Assembly (NCBI RefSeq): GCF_004526235.1
Contig: NZ_CP038159.1
Coordinates: 3,100,001-3,164,000 of the forward strand
Reading direction: 5' to 3'
DNA length: 64,000 bases
Source of the DNA: Sphingobacterium sp. CZ-2
GTDB taxonomy: Bacteria > Bacteroidota > Bacteroidia > Sphingobacteriales > Sphingobacteriaceae
Below are positions 36,452 to 45,135 of this stretch, in pieces. Every line of letters starts with the position of its first letter. Within the stretch, counting starts at the first letter, position 1. The notes under the pieces are model-generated. The model was not told the DNA's origin. It saw nothing but the letters and a program-made list of their open reading frames with translations, and ran no database searches. The translations under genes were made by a program, and so were the position numbers.

Positions 36452-37598
36452 ACTGGAGGTGAGAAAGAGGCTTGGTTCTTTACGTTTCTTAAAGGAAAGG
36501 GGCGAGGGGATCGACTTTTATTCGAATGATTATTTGGGACTTTCGAGGAATCTGGGTTTTAGGGAGGAGATTGTGGAGTTGGCAAGGAATAATCCGGAAG
36601 CATTGTTGGGAGCGACAGGGTCTCGGCTTATTTCAGGAACGGGAAAGAGGGTGTTGGAAGTGGAGGATTTTATTGCGGATAAGCATGGGGTGGAAAGGGC
36701 TTTGTTGTTTCCATCGGGGTATATGGCGAATGTTGGGCTTGTTTCTAGTTTGTTGGGTAGGCATGATGTGTTGATCTGTGACGAGTATATACATCGATCG
36801 GTGATCGATGGGTGGAAGATGACGAATGCGAAACGGTTGAAGTTTAGGCATAATGATGTGAGGGATTTGGAAAGGGTGCTGGGGTGTTTGGATTGCTTCG
36901 TCGTGCCTCCTCGCAATGACGCGAGGCGGAGACGTGATGACGCGGAAGGGTCGCGCGATGGCGAGGGGCGGGCTGGCAAAATATTTATTGCGATTGAATC
37001 GCTTTATTCGATGGAAGGGGATTTCGCGCCGATCGAAGAGATTGTTGAATTGGCGGAAAAATATCAGGCTCATGTGCTGTTGGATGAAGCGCATGCTTTT
37101 GCTGTATTTGGATGGGGTTTGGCGCATCAACTTCAGCTTCAAAATCGAATACTTGCGATAACTGTTACTTATGGAAAAGCCATGGGTCTTCATGGAGCCA
37201 GTATTCTTGGAAGCAAAGACCTGATTTCCCATCTCATTAATTTTGCGAGTCCTTTTATTTACAGTACTGCCCAACCAGAATTCCATGCCTTATCCATCAG
37301 GACAGCATATGATTTCATAGCCAATAATCCAGAATTGCCTATGCGCTTGTTTGAAAACATCCGATTATTCCAATCCTTGAAAACAGGTCCAGCATCTCCC
37401 ATTCAATGTTTTTTCCCAAGTGCTGCAGCCGATCTTCAGCACATTCAAAGCAAACTTTCGGAAAATGGAATCCTAACATATCCAATTTTCCCGCCCACCG
37501 TTCCAAAAGGAAAAGAAAGAATCCGGATTTGCCTTCATGCCGATCACCAAGAATCTGAGATCCGATTGATGCAGCAGCTGCTAAACGAAACGATTTAA
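36426..37598 (+). CDS. bioF: 8-amino-7-oxononanoate synthase with an in-frame repeat insertion
   Basis: PLP enzyme that condenses pimeloyl thioester with L-alanine to KAPA. 390 residues from ATG 36426 (36432 is equally possible). Family blocks: IDFYSNDYLGLS, GATGSRLISGTGK, FPSGYMANVGLVSSL, FRHNDVRDLERVL, IESLYSMEGD, LLDEAHAF, and the PLP lysine near residue 251 in TYGKAMGLHGAS. Between FRHND and ESLYS residues about 156-184 are a foreign, Arg/Asp-rich stretch: they begin CFVVPPRND, translated from the type B repeat. That site is a surface loop region in the family, so activity may be kept. Base composition changes sharply near 37,100. Confidence 0.88.
   Translation: MSMKDLWDKLEVRKRLGSLRFLKERGEGIDFYSNDYLGLSRNLGFREEIVELARNNPEALLGATGSRLISGTGKRVLEVEDFIADKHGVERALLFPSGYMANVGLVSSLLGRHDVLICDEYIHRSVIDGWKMTNAKRLKFRHNDVRDLERVLGCLDCFVVPPRNDARRRRDDAEGSRDGEGRAGKIFIAIESLYSMEGDFAPIEEIVELAEKYQAHVLLDEAHAFAVFGWGLAHQLQLQNRILAITVTYGKAMGLHGASILGSKDLISHLINFASPFIYSTAQPEFHALSIRTAYDFIANNPELPMRLFENIRLFQSLKTGPASPIQCFFPSAAADLQHIQSKLSENGILTYPIFPPTVPKGKERIRICLHADHQESEIRLMQQLLNETI
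36891..36921 (+). repeat. Type B repeat core inside bioF
   Basis: The 31-base core (GATTGCTTCGTCG... ...CGCAATGACG) is identical to the copies at 25,408 and 53,332, here in a coding sequence and in frame. A GC-rich tail to about 36,979 (including a GTGATGACGCG segment) probably belongs to the same insertion. It adds about 28 residues to BioF. Confidence 0.88.
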
Positions 37599-37599
37599 A

Positions 37600-38226
37600 A
37601 TGAACATAAAACCCAGACAATATTTTGTAACCGGTATAGGTACTGGCGTCGGAAAAACCATTTGTTCCGCGATGTTAGCCCAATTATGGCAAATGGCCTA
37701 TTGGAAGCCTATTCAATCTGGCGACCTTGAGCAGTCGGATTCCATGATGCTGAACCATTTATTAGATCATAAAATCCAGATTTTTAAGGAAAGATTTAGA
37801 CTCCATACTGCCGCATCTCCGCATCAGTCGGCATTTTTGGATGGCATCGAAATGCATTTGGAAGATTTCGAATTGCCAGACAAACAGATCGACTTATTGG
37901 CCGAAGGGGCAGGTGGATTATTTGTGCCCATCAATGATAAAGAATGTATCATCGATCTTATCAAAAAATTGGCAATTCCAGCCATTCTGGTTTGTAGGGA
38001 TTATCTAGGTGCCATAAACCATAGCCTTTTAAGCATAAAAGCCCTGGAAAACCATCAAATCCCTTTACACTATCTGGTGCTAAATGGGGAGTTCAATCCC
38101 TTTAGTAAGGAAATCCTTTTGAAACATATGCCAGAAAATTGCAGGTTGATCCAATTACCTGAAATAGAGGAGTTAAATGCAGCACATATGCAGCATGCCC
38201 TCTCCAAAATAACCATTGAAAAATAG
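37600..38226 (+). CDS. bioD: Dethiobiotin synthetase
   Basis: Closes the ureido ring of DAPA with CO2 and ATP. 208 residues. P-loop GIGTGVGKT at 12-20, then YWKPIQSG (34-41, substrate lysine), and EGAGGLFVPIND (101-112), the Mg/DAPA region. It begins 2 bases after the bioF stop. The adenine-recognition segment (LVLNGEFNP) is near 158-166. Part of the bioF-D-B-A transcript. Confidence 0.94.
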   Translation: MNIKPRQYFVTGIGTGVGKTICSAMLAQLWQMAYWKPIQSGDLEQSDSMMLNHLLDHKIQIFKERFRLHTAASPHQSAFLDGIEMHLEDFELPDKQIDLLAEGAGGLFVPINDKECIIDLIKKLAIPAILVCRDYLGAINHSLLSIKALENHQIPLHYLVLNGEFNPFSKEILLKHMPENCRLIQLPEIEELNAAHMQHALSKITIEK

Positions 38227-38244
38227 TAGTAAATAGTAGATAAA

Positions 38245-39243
38245 ATGAACAACATGAATGAAAATATGCTGAAACATGATTGGACCAAAGAAGAGTTGTT
38301 GGCCATCTATAACCGACCGTTGATGCAATTGGTTTTTGACGCAGCAACTGTACATCGGCAATGGCAAAAGCCGGATGAGGTGCAGATTTCCACCTTACTG
38401 TCCGTAAAAACTGGCGGATGTCCGGAAGACTGTTCCTATTGTGGACAGGCTGCAAGGTACCATACCGATATCAAAGTTCAGGCCTTATTGCCAACAGAGA
38501 CGGTATTGGCGCATGCCCAAAAAGCGAAGGATGCCGGTTCATCCCGTTTTTGTATGGCGGCTGCTTGGCGTGAAGTGCGCGACAACCGGGATTTCGATCG
38601 TATCATTGATATGGTCAAAGGGGTCAATGAGATGGGGTTGGAAGTTTGCTGTACTCTTGGTATGTTGACCGAGAGCCAAGCTCAAAGGTTGCAGGAGGCT
38701 GGACTTTACGCTTATAACCATAACCTGGATACTTCGGAGGAATTCTATGATGAAATCATTTCCACGCGCAAATTTGATAATCGCTTGGAAACCATAAAGC
38801 ATGTCCGTAAGGCAGGCATCACCGTCTGTTCTGGTGGGATCATCGGATTGGGCGAAACGATAGATGATCGGGTTTCCATGCTTCGTAGCTTAGCGAATAT
38901 GGAAAAGCATCCGGAATCCCTGCCGATCAATGCCTTGGCCCGGGTAGCCGGAACGCCATTGGCAGACCTCCCAAGGATTGATATCTGGGAAATGGTGCGA
39001 ACAATTGCTACCGCTAGGATCGTAATGCCAGCCTCTATGGTGCGTTTGAGTGCTGGGCGCATCGAAATGTCCGAAGTGGAACAGGCATGGTGTTTTATGG
39101 CCGGTGCAAATTCCATTTTTACCGGAGAAAGGCAAACCTTATTGGTAACTCCCAATCCTGGTGTTTCCGAAGATATGCAGATGCTGCAGAATTTGGGATT
39201 AAAAGCTATGGTATTGGATAAAAAAGAAGCATGCGCCCACTGA
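38245..39243 (+). CDS. bioB: Biotin synthase (radical SAM)
   Basis: Inserts sulfur into dethiobiotin. 332 residues. The radical-SAM cluster motif is C59-x3-C63-x2-C66 (CPEDCSYCGQAARY); the second (2Fe-2S) cluster ligands are expected at the conserved Cys residues in RFCMAAAW and EVCCTLGML and the Arg in ASMVRLSAGR; the last is clearly seen. CSGGIIGLGET is a SAM-binding block. Overlaps the bioA start by 13 bases. It depends on Fe-S supply such as the IscS/IscA pair elsewhere in the window. Confidence 0.96.
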   Translation: MNNMNENMLKHDWTKEELLAIYNRPLMQLVFDAATVHRQWQKPDEVQISTLLSVKTGGCPEDCSYCGQAARYHTDIKVQALLPTETVLAHAQKAKDAGSSRFCMAAAWREVRDNRDFDRIIDMVKGVNEMGLEVCCTLGMLTESQAQRLQEAGLYAYNHNLDTSEEFYDEIISTRKFDNRLETIKHVRKAGITVCSGGIIGLGETIDDRVSMLRSLANMEKHPESLPINALARVAGTPLADLPRIDIWEMVRTIATARIVMPASMVRLSAGRIEMSEVEQAWCFMAGANSIFTGERQTLLVTPNPGVSEDMQMLQNLGLKAMVLDKKEACAH

Positions 39244-40493
39244 TAGACCGGGATCTGGCTGTCAATTGGCATCCCTATTCCCAGATGAAATTGAGTCATC
39301 CCATCCCGATCATTAAGGGCGAAGGTGCCTATCTATTTGCTGAGAATGGACAAAGGTACTTGGATATGGTCTCTTCCTGGTGGGTCAGTATTCATGGACA
39401 TGCCAATCCAACTATTGCAAATGCGGTATTCAATCAATTGAACACCTTAGAACAGGTTATTTTTGCAGGTTTTACGCATGAACCAGCCATTTTATTATCC
39501 GAAAGGTTATTGAATCTGTTGCCTAGCAATCTGCAAAAGGTGTTTTATTCGGATAATGGCTCCACGGCGGTAGAAGTTGCCCTGAAAATGTGCCTTCAAT
39601 TAGGCAATAATCTAGGCAGGCCGAAAAATAAAATACTGGCATTTAAAGAAGGATACCACGGTGATACCTTTGGAGCCATGTCGGTCAGTGAAAGAGGACA
39701 ATGGACTGCTCCTTTTTCCGACAAACTTTTCGACGTGATCTTTATAGATCCGCCAACCTCATTGAATTTGGAACAGACGAAAGTTTTAATTCGAGAACAT
39801 GCAGCAGAAACCGCATGCCTGATCTACGAGCCGCTGATCCAAGGAGCAGGAGGGATGTTGATGCACAGTGCTGAAGATCTGTCAGATCTGATGACCTTTT
39901 GTAGATCTTTGGGTATTCTTTTGATCCAGGATGAAGTTTTTGTGGGATTTGGAAGAACAGGGACCTTATTTGCCGCCGATCAGTTAAGTGTTGCTCCGGA
40001 TGTGATGTGCTTTTCTAAGGGACTTACAGGAGGGACCATGGCCATGGGCATCACAACTTGTACGGATGAAATCTATCAAGCATTTTATTCCGATGAGAAG
40101 CAGAAAGCGCTCTTTCATGGTCATTCTTTTACAGCAAGTCCGATTGGCTGTGCAGCAGCATTGGCAAGCTTGGATATCCTATTGTCTGCTGAATGCCAAC
40201 AACAGCTGGACAGCATTCATAAAAAGCATCTTGCTTTTCTAGGTAAGTTGATGCTGCATCCGAAGGTTCAACAGCCTCGATTGATGGGAACAGTCCTGGC
40301 TTTTGAATATCATACCGCAGAACAGGATGGCTATTTCCATAGCAGGCAGGAATTCCTTTACCAAGAATTTCTAAAGAGAAATATCATCATGCGGCCTTTG
40401 GGAAATACCATTTATCTGGTGCCACCTTATTGCATAAAGGAAGAAGAGCTGGAATACGTTTATGACATGATATTGGAAGTCCTAGATTGTTGA
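39231..40493 (+). CDS. bioA: Adenosylmethionine-8-amino-7-oxononanoate aminotransferase
   Basis: Converts KAPA to DAPA using S-adenosylmethionine as amino donor, with PLP. 420 residues. The start region WHPYSQM is the BioA substrate signature. Further blocks: SSWWVSIHGHANP, YSDNGSTAVEVALKM, KEGYHGDTFGAMSVS, QDEVFVGFGRTG, and the PLP lysine K263 in CFSKGLTGG. Last gene of the operon; its final bases overlap the convergent gene 40482-41366 by 12 bases with no terminator between. Confidence 0.95.
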   Translation: MRPLIDRDLAVNWHPYSQMKLSHPIPIIKGEGAYLFAENGQRYLDMVSSWWVSIHGHANPTIANAVFNQLNTLEQVIFAGFTHEPAILLSERLLNLLPSNLQKVFYSDNGSTAVEVALKMCLQLGNNLGRPKNKILAFKEGYHGDTFGAMSVSERGQWTAPFSDKLFDVIFIDPPTSLNLEQTKVLIREHAAETACLIYEPLIQGAGGMLMHSAEDLSDLMTFCRSLGILLIQDEVFVGFGRTGTLFAADQLSVAPDVMCFSKGLTGGTMAMGITTCTDEIYQAFYSDEKQKALFHGHSFTASPIGCAAALASLDILLSAECQQQLDSIHKKHLAFLGKLMLHPKVQQPRLMGTVLAFEYHTAEQDGYFHSRQEFLYQEFLKRNIIMRPLGNTIYLVPPYCIKEEELEYVYDMILEVLDC

Positions 40494-41366
40494 TCTTAGG
40501 AATTTTGATCCATCCCATTCATAGATTTCTTCTGATTTCTCGACTTTATAAATGACTTCAGAAACAGTTTCATCGTTGATGTCTGATTCGGATTCCCCTT
40601 GTTCGATACGCTTGACGATGATCTGTTTCCCTTTTTTATGGGTATTGGGAAAGACTAATTCCTCTGAATAGTAAAATATTCCAGCATCGCTTACCGAGGA
40701 AGTTTTTGGTAAGGTGTGGAGTTGCTTTCCATCCCAGGAAAAATAATAATCGAAGGTATAGATCCCGCAGGCTTCCCCAGAAAAACTTACCTTAATGATG
40801 TTTTTGCTGTTTGCTAAGCCTTGGGCATCAGCAATTTCATTGTAGGAAAAAGATTGGCTGGATGGTAAATAGGCAAAGCTTTCCGTATCGATCAATTGCT
40901 TGTTCTTGTCCAGCACCTTAAGTTCCGTCCAATAATAATTGTTGTCCTCTTCTTGGTTCTGCCAAGCAAAGCCATGTAGGAACGTATTACCGGTTTTCTT
41001 GTCCACATTTGACCCCACTGCTAAAAGACCAGCCCAGATATAGCCTCTTTTCTTTTGACCATTATGCACGTATTCGATATAGTACCAAGGTAATTTCATC
41101 CTCCGGATGAGGGTTGGATTGATGGCATCAGCACCTATATATTTTAGTTCAGTTCCAAGTGCGAGTGAATCCAAAAGCTTGCTTTTCGTGCTGGGCTCCT
41201 CCCGGATATAGGCCATATTGGCAAAGACCAAAGTTTCTTTCTGATCATGTACCTGATAGAAGTTGAAATCCTCCACCACTTCATAGGCAGCAGGTGCTTG
41301 AGCGAAACTAAAGGAAATGCTCATCATGGCTAAGCTCAAAGCGAAAATAAATACTCTAAAATTCAT
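40482..41366 (-). CDS. Secreted SH3-like domain protein, unknown role
   Basis: 294 residues. Signal peptide MNFRVFIFALSLAMMSISFSFAQ; then a bacterial SH3-like segment (AYIREEPSTKSKLLDSLALGTELKYIG, about 53-80, with the GYIWAGLL strand near 114-121), the pattern used by envelope proteins that bind peptidoglycan or partner peptides. The C-terminal 150 residues are beta-rich with no recognised domain. No catalytic motif seen. Convergent with bioA and followed upstream by a methyltransferase gene 20 bases away, likely the same transcript. Confidence 0.72.
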   Translation of the reverse strand: MNFRVFIFALSLAMMSISFSFAQAPAAYEVVEDFNFYQVHDQKETLVFANMAYIREEPSTKSKLLDSLALGTELKYIGADAINPTLIRRMKLPWYYIEYVHNGQKKRGYIWAGLLAVGSNVDKKTGNTFLHGFAWQNQEEDNNYYWTELKVLDKNKQLIDTESFAYLPSSQSFSYNEIADAQGLANSKNIIKVSFSGEACGIYTFDYYFSWDGKQLHTLPKTSSVSDAGIFYYSEELVFPNTHKKGKQIIVKRIEQGESESDINDETVSEVIYKVEKSEEIYEWDGSKFLRSTI

Positions 41367-41386
41367 AAAAGGAGATGCGTAATGTC

Positions 41387-42214
41387 TTAAGATTTAATAG
41401 CCGTTAGGGCATATAACATCGGGATTTTGCCTTCCAGCCCCTTTATTCTGTATTTGTCTGGACCATCCTGAACGGTATTCAAAAAACAGTTATAGGGTGA
41501 GTAATCAAATTCCTCAAAAGAGCTTATCTGTAAGTTATTTTTCAGTAGTGCCTTAAAAACATCGCTCAAGGGATGGTTCCAAGAAACAGATTTGTTTTTG
41601 ATTTCGGCATTACGGTCTGCATAGGTACCTTCGGTGGTTTCAACAATCGTTTCGACATTGAAGTAACTGTAGGCTATTTTGCTGAATTCATAGTCAAATG
41701 CCCAGACCATCGGATGAAATTCTACAAAGACTAATTTACCCCGTGGTTTTAAACAGCGATGAATAACCGCCGCCCATCTGTCCAAATCTGGAAGCCATCC
41801 GATGGTTCCATAACTGATGAACACCATATCAAATTGGCCATTGAGTTCCTCAGGGGTATTATAAACATCGGTACAGATAAATTCTGCATCTAATGCCAGG
41901 TCCTGTGCCAATTGTTGCGCAAAGAGTATGGCTGCATCGGAAAGGTCGACCCCCGTCACTTTCGCGCCCATTCGTGCCAAGGATAGACTATCCTGACCAA
42001 AATGACATTGTAAATGCAGGATGTTTTTACCTCTTACATCGCCCAGTAAATTTAATTCCACTTCCTTTAAAGAGGATTTCCCTTCCAAAAAGGAAGGCAT
42101 ATCATAAAATTCAGAAGAAGTATGGGAATTGGTTTTATCGTTCCATAGCTTTCGATTGATCGCTAGATAATCTTCATCCGGATTGTCCGGTTGGAATGCG
42201 GTATGGTCTGCCAT
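41387..42214 (-). CDS. Class I SAM-dependent methyltransferase
   Basis: 275 residues. Motif I reads NILHLQCHFGQDSLSLA (about 62-78), followed by TGVDLSDAAI (motif II, acidic residue) and FDMVFISYGTIGWLPD (motif III-IV). The LQCHFGQ variant is common in a Methyltransf_11/25 subgroup annotated only as class I methyltransferase. No substrate domain is recognisable. Sits between the SH3-like protein and the EEP-family gene, all on the reverse strand. Confidence 0.82.
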   Translation of the reverse strand: MADHTAFQPDNPDEDYLAINRKLWNDKTNSHTSSEFYDMPSFLEGKSSLKEVELNLLGDVRGKNILHLQCHFGQDSLSLARMGAKVTGVDLSDAAILFAQQLAQDLALDAEFICTDVYNTPEELNGQFDMVFISYGTIGWLPDLDRWAAVIHRCLKPRGKLVFVEFHPMVWAFDYEFSKIAYSYFNVETIVETTEGTYADRNAEIKNKSVSWNHPLSDVFKALLKNNLQISSFEEFDYSPYNCFLNTVQDGPDKYRIKGLEGKIPMLYALTAIKS

Positions 42215-42247
42215 TTTATTTCAAATTAAACATCAGGAGATATATCC

Positions 42248-43303
42248 CTAAGTGTCGGCATGAATCTTTTCCTCCGCCAATTCTTCATCTGCTTTTGTCT
42301 GCTCCAATTGGTTATCCTCTTGTTCCTCTTCGGCCTGCTTTTCATACTGAACCTTCACAAAGATAGGAAAATGGTCCGAGTCGAAATTATCCAATTTCTT
42401 AAGGGATATTAATTTAAAATCTGCGGAGATAAAAGCATGGTCCAATGGGAACTGCATTAAAGGCATTTTGGCATGGAAGGTATTGTAAAAACCTCTGCCG
42501 CGCCGAGGATCTAAAAGCTGACTGGTTTTTAGAAAAAGTTCCGTGGTATAACTCCAGGCCACATCATTAAGATCTCCAATTACGATGACAGGCATATCCA
42601 ACTTTTCGGCTTTTTTGGCCACCAATAACAGTTCCTTATCGCGTTCTGTTGAACGGGGGTTTTCATTGGGAACAGGCGGGGTAGGATGTACCGCAAACAC
42701 TTGAACCCGCTCGCCCGAAGGCAATTCCACCTGACAGAATATACTTGGGATCTCCTCTTCCACCAAATAGTTTACAGAAATTTCGTGAAGTTTGAATTTG
42801 GAAAATAAGAGCATACCATAGGTATTGTCTATCGGAACTTTTACTTGAAAAGGGTATTCCTTATCTAGGCTTTCCGTTTCTTTCGCCCAGGTATGATTGG
42901 TCTCTAATAAGAGGATGAGATCGGGGTCATTTTCATGGATCACCTGAAGGCATCCTTGATAATTAACATTATCTTCATATACATTGGAGATCATTACAGC
43001 GATCTGGTTGTTGGGGTCCAATTTTTCAGCACGATAAACCTGTTTTTTTGCCAAAGGTGTAAAAGGCCAAATCTGCCAACAAAGATAGATACCATTGATG
43101 ATCAGGGCGTAAAATAGGATTTTTTGAAAAATGACTTCTTTATTTACAAAGGATATATATAATACTATCCAAAGAATAACGAGTGCTAATTTCTGGATTC
43201 TAGGATATTCAAATACTCGGAAGGTCCAAAAGTCACTTCGGATTAAAGGTAGAATACTAAATAATAATATCAGGCATCCCAAAATCGGCAAGAATATATC
43301 CAT
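42248..43303 (-). CDS. Membrane-anchored endonuclease/exonuclease/phosphatase family protein
   Basis: 351 residues. Three N-terminal membrane segments (about 4-22, 37-55, 60-82), then an EEP domain: ISNVYEDNVNYQ (Asn), LLLETNHTW (catalytic Glu), VIGDLNDVAW (Asp/Asn), DHAFISADF and SDHFPIFVKV (catalytic His). The family includes DNases, sphingomyelinases and inositol phosphatases; the substrate here is open, and the active site probably faces the periplasm. The last 35 residues are acidic and glutamine-rich (EEEQEDNQLEQ). Confidence 0.84.
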   Translation of the reverse strand: MDIFLPILGCLILLFSILPLIRSDFWTFRVFEYPRIQKLALVILWIVLYISFVNKEVIFQKILFYALIINGIYLCWQIWPFTPLAKKQVYRAEKLDPNNQIAVMISNVYEDNVNYQGCLQVIHENDPDLILLLETNHTWAKETESLDKEYPFQVKVPIDNTYGMLLFSKFKLHEISVNYLVEEEIPSIFCQVELPSGERVQVFAVHPTPPVPNENPRSTERDKELLLVAKKAEKLDMPVIVIGDLNDVAWSYTTELFLKTSQLLDPRRGRGFYNTFHAKMPLMQFPLDHAFISADFKLISLKKLDNFDSDHFPIFVKVQYEKQAEEEQEDNQLEQTKADEELAEEKIHADT

Positions 43304-43458
43304 ACAACCCTTAAGATTAATTTGTTTTTTAAGTTTAATTCATGCAAAAGCAATGCCTTTTTTTTGTGACAACAGCTAATTTTTCATAATTTGATACCAT
43401 CTAAGGATCCACCTAAGGATCTACTTGGAAAGGGATGTGAAAAATTAATAGCAGTCTT

Positions 43459-43791
43459 ATGGCAAATCTATCAAGAAAAAGTTACGATACATTAAGCGAA
43501 GCAGTAAATGACCTGCAGAAACAAGGTTATACCGATGATTTTTTGATTTCAGAGGATGGCGAATGTCTTCGCTGTGCTGGAAAGTCTATGGAATTATCTC
43601 CAGATGAATTCATTATCGATGATATCTATCGTTTTGAAGGTATGACGGATCCAGCGGATGAAAGCATCTTATTTGCTATCTCTTCCAAGGATAATCTGGT
43701 GAAGGGTTTGGTAGTGAATAGTTTTGGCGCTGAATTCAGTTTCAGATCTTCGAGATTGGTGGAGGAATTATATAAAAGATCAAGAAGTTAG
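43459..43791 (+). CDS. 110-residue conserved Bacteroidota protein
   Basis: Small soluble protein: an N-terminal helix (YDTLSEAVNDLQKQGYTDDF), a central FIIDDIYRFEGMTDPADESILFAIS block and a basic end. From memory, Bacteroidota homologues with this block are often labelled phosphoribosylpyrophosphate synthetase, but nothing in 110 residues matches PRPP synthetase, so that label should be ignored. Function unknown. It is followed after one base by the GNAT gene. Confidence 0.72.
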   Translation: MANLSRKSYDTLSEAVNDLQKQGYTDDFLISEDGECLRCAGKSMELSPDEFIIDDIYRFEGMTDPADESILFAISSKDNLVKGLVVNSFGAEFSFRSSRLVEELYKRSRS

Positions 43792-43792
43792 T

Positions 43793-44323
43793 ATGTCAAT
43801 TCAAGTGAATTTAGAGGATCTTATCCTACGGAAAGCCCGAGCAGAGGAAGCAGAAGCAATTTGGGCTATCATAAAACAGGCAATAGATAAGCGGAAAGAG
43901 GAAGGAAGTAACCAATGGCAAGATGGTTATCCAAACCTAGGAGTTATCCAACGGGATATAGAATTAGGTTATGGCTATGTGCATGTGGATGCTAATGGCG
44001 AAATATATGGCTATTTGGCTTTGATTTTTGAGATAGAACCTGCTTATGAAATCATAGAAGGGAAGTGGTTGAGTGATCAGGCATATGGCGTAGTGCACCG
44101 AATAGCAGTCAGTCAATCAAATTATGTCAAAGGACAGGCAAGTAAGATGTTGAAAGAGGTAGAAGAATTATGTAAAGAAAGGCAAGTATACAGCCTACGT
44201 GTGGATACGAACTTTGATAACGTAGGAATGCTTCGCGTTTTTGAAAAACTGGGATATACCTATTGTGGCGAAGTGTATTTCCGCGGGGGAGCCAGAAGAG
44301 CCTATGAAAAGGTTTTAAACTAA
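43793..44323 (+). CDS. GNAT family N-acetyltransferase
   Basis: 176 residues from ATG at 43793, one base after the previous stop; a longer frame back to 43724 would overlap that gene. The GNAT fold shows YLALIFEI (strand 4), VVHRIAVSQSNYVKGQASKML (acetyl-CoA pyrophosphate loop, here in the variant KGQAS) and LRVDTNFDNVGMLRVFEKLGY, the typical C-terminal half. The substrate is unknown; the family acylates small amines or protein N-termini. Confidence 0.85.
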   Translation: MSIQVNLEDLILRKARAEEAEAIWAIIKQAIDKRKEEGSNQWQDGYPNLGVIQRDIELGYGYVHVDANGEIYGYLALIFEIEPAYEIIEGKWLSDQAYGVVHRIAVSQSNYVKGQASKMLKEVEELCKERQVYSLRVDTNFDNVGMLRVFEKLGYTYCGEVYFRGGARRAYEKVLN

Positions 44324-44382
44324 ATAGTTTTCTTCATTCCTAGTTTTCATACCAAATGACCTTTCCTCCGCAGAGATCATCC

Positions 44383-45135
44383 TTACGCAGGGATCTTTCC
44401 TACGCGCAGGTAGATTTTCCAAACGGCATCTTTTACCAATTGCGGGTTGCCCCAGATTTTCTCGACCTCGAGTCTTAATTGATCAATAGGGTTGTGACCA
44501 ACCTGTTCAATGAATCGTTGCGTTGCAGACCAACTCAAAAGATGTCCTAAAAGATCTTCCATCTTAAATCTTTTTCGGATATAGAATTCAGGAGGCTCGA
44601 TTTCCCGAAATGGGAAGGGGATGGTCGTATATTCCTGATCGATACTGCGGGTTTCGATCGGCCAATAAGGACCAACGGTTTTTTGATGGAAATGCTTGAT
44701 CAATACATCCAATTCCTTATTTATACTGGGTATTCCATAAGCCCAGGTGGCAATAATGCCTCCTTTTTTAAGGACTCTTTTGACCTCCGCGTAAAATTTA
44801 TCATAATCAAACCAATGTATGGCTTGCGCAATAGCCACCAAATCCACTGATTGGTCTTTTAATGTTGATTCCTCTGCTTTTTCGACCTTATAGGTCACCC
44901 GATCATGGGCGAAGGCATTGGTGATCTGTGCTTCGCTGGGGTCACTAGCATATACCGAATCGTAAAAATCTGCGAGGTGTATGGCAGACTGTCCATTCCC
45001 TGTACCACAATCCCATGCTAATTCATGGGTGGGGGTTAATTCGGAAAGATAATCGTAAAGCTCATGCGGATAGGATGGCCGGTATTGGGCATAAATGGAA
45101 GCTTGCTTAGAAAAATTGTCATTGAATGTAGCCAT
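44383..45135 (-). CDS. Class I SAM-dependent methyltransferase (Methyltransf_11 type)
   Basis: 250 residues. Motif I LAWDCGTGNGQSAIHLA (about 39-55), motif II VYASDPSEAQI, and LVAIAQAIHWFDYDKF, the HWFD block typical of the trans-aconitate/UbiE-like subgroup. No partner gene points to a substrate. Divergent from the small-RNA-like region at 45,300. Confidence 0.85.
   Translation of the reverse strand: MATFNDNFSKQASIYAQYRPSYPHELYDYLSELTPTHELAWDCGTGNGQSAIHLADFYDSVYASDPSEAQITNAFAHDRVTYKVEKAEESTLKDQSVDLVAIAQAIHWFDYDKFYAEVKRVLKKGGIIATWAYGIPSINKELDVLIKHFHQKTVGPYWPIETRSIDQEYTTIPFPFREIEPPEFYIRKRFKMEDLLGHLLSWSATQRFIEQVGHNPIDQLRLEVEKIWGNPQLVKDAVWKIYLRVGKIPA

Noticed and set aside
36530-37286. Two reverse-strand frames (149 and 217 codons) antisense to bioF
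   Set aside because: They result from the G-rich coding strand of bioF, which lacks stop codons in antisense; they have no family features.
38102-39299. Reverse-strand frames (117, 87 and 184 codons) across bioD and bioB
   Set aside because: Antisense shadows of strongly supported biotin genes.
43459-43791. Naming the 110-residue protein phosphoribosylpyrophosphate synthetase
   Set aside because: A label I recall for homologues, but the protein is far too short and lacks the PRPP-binding motif.
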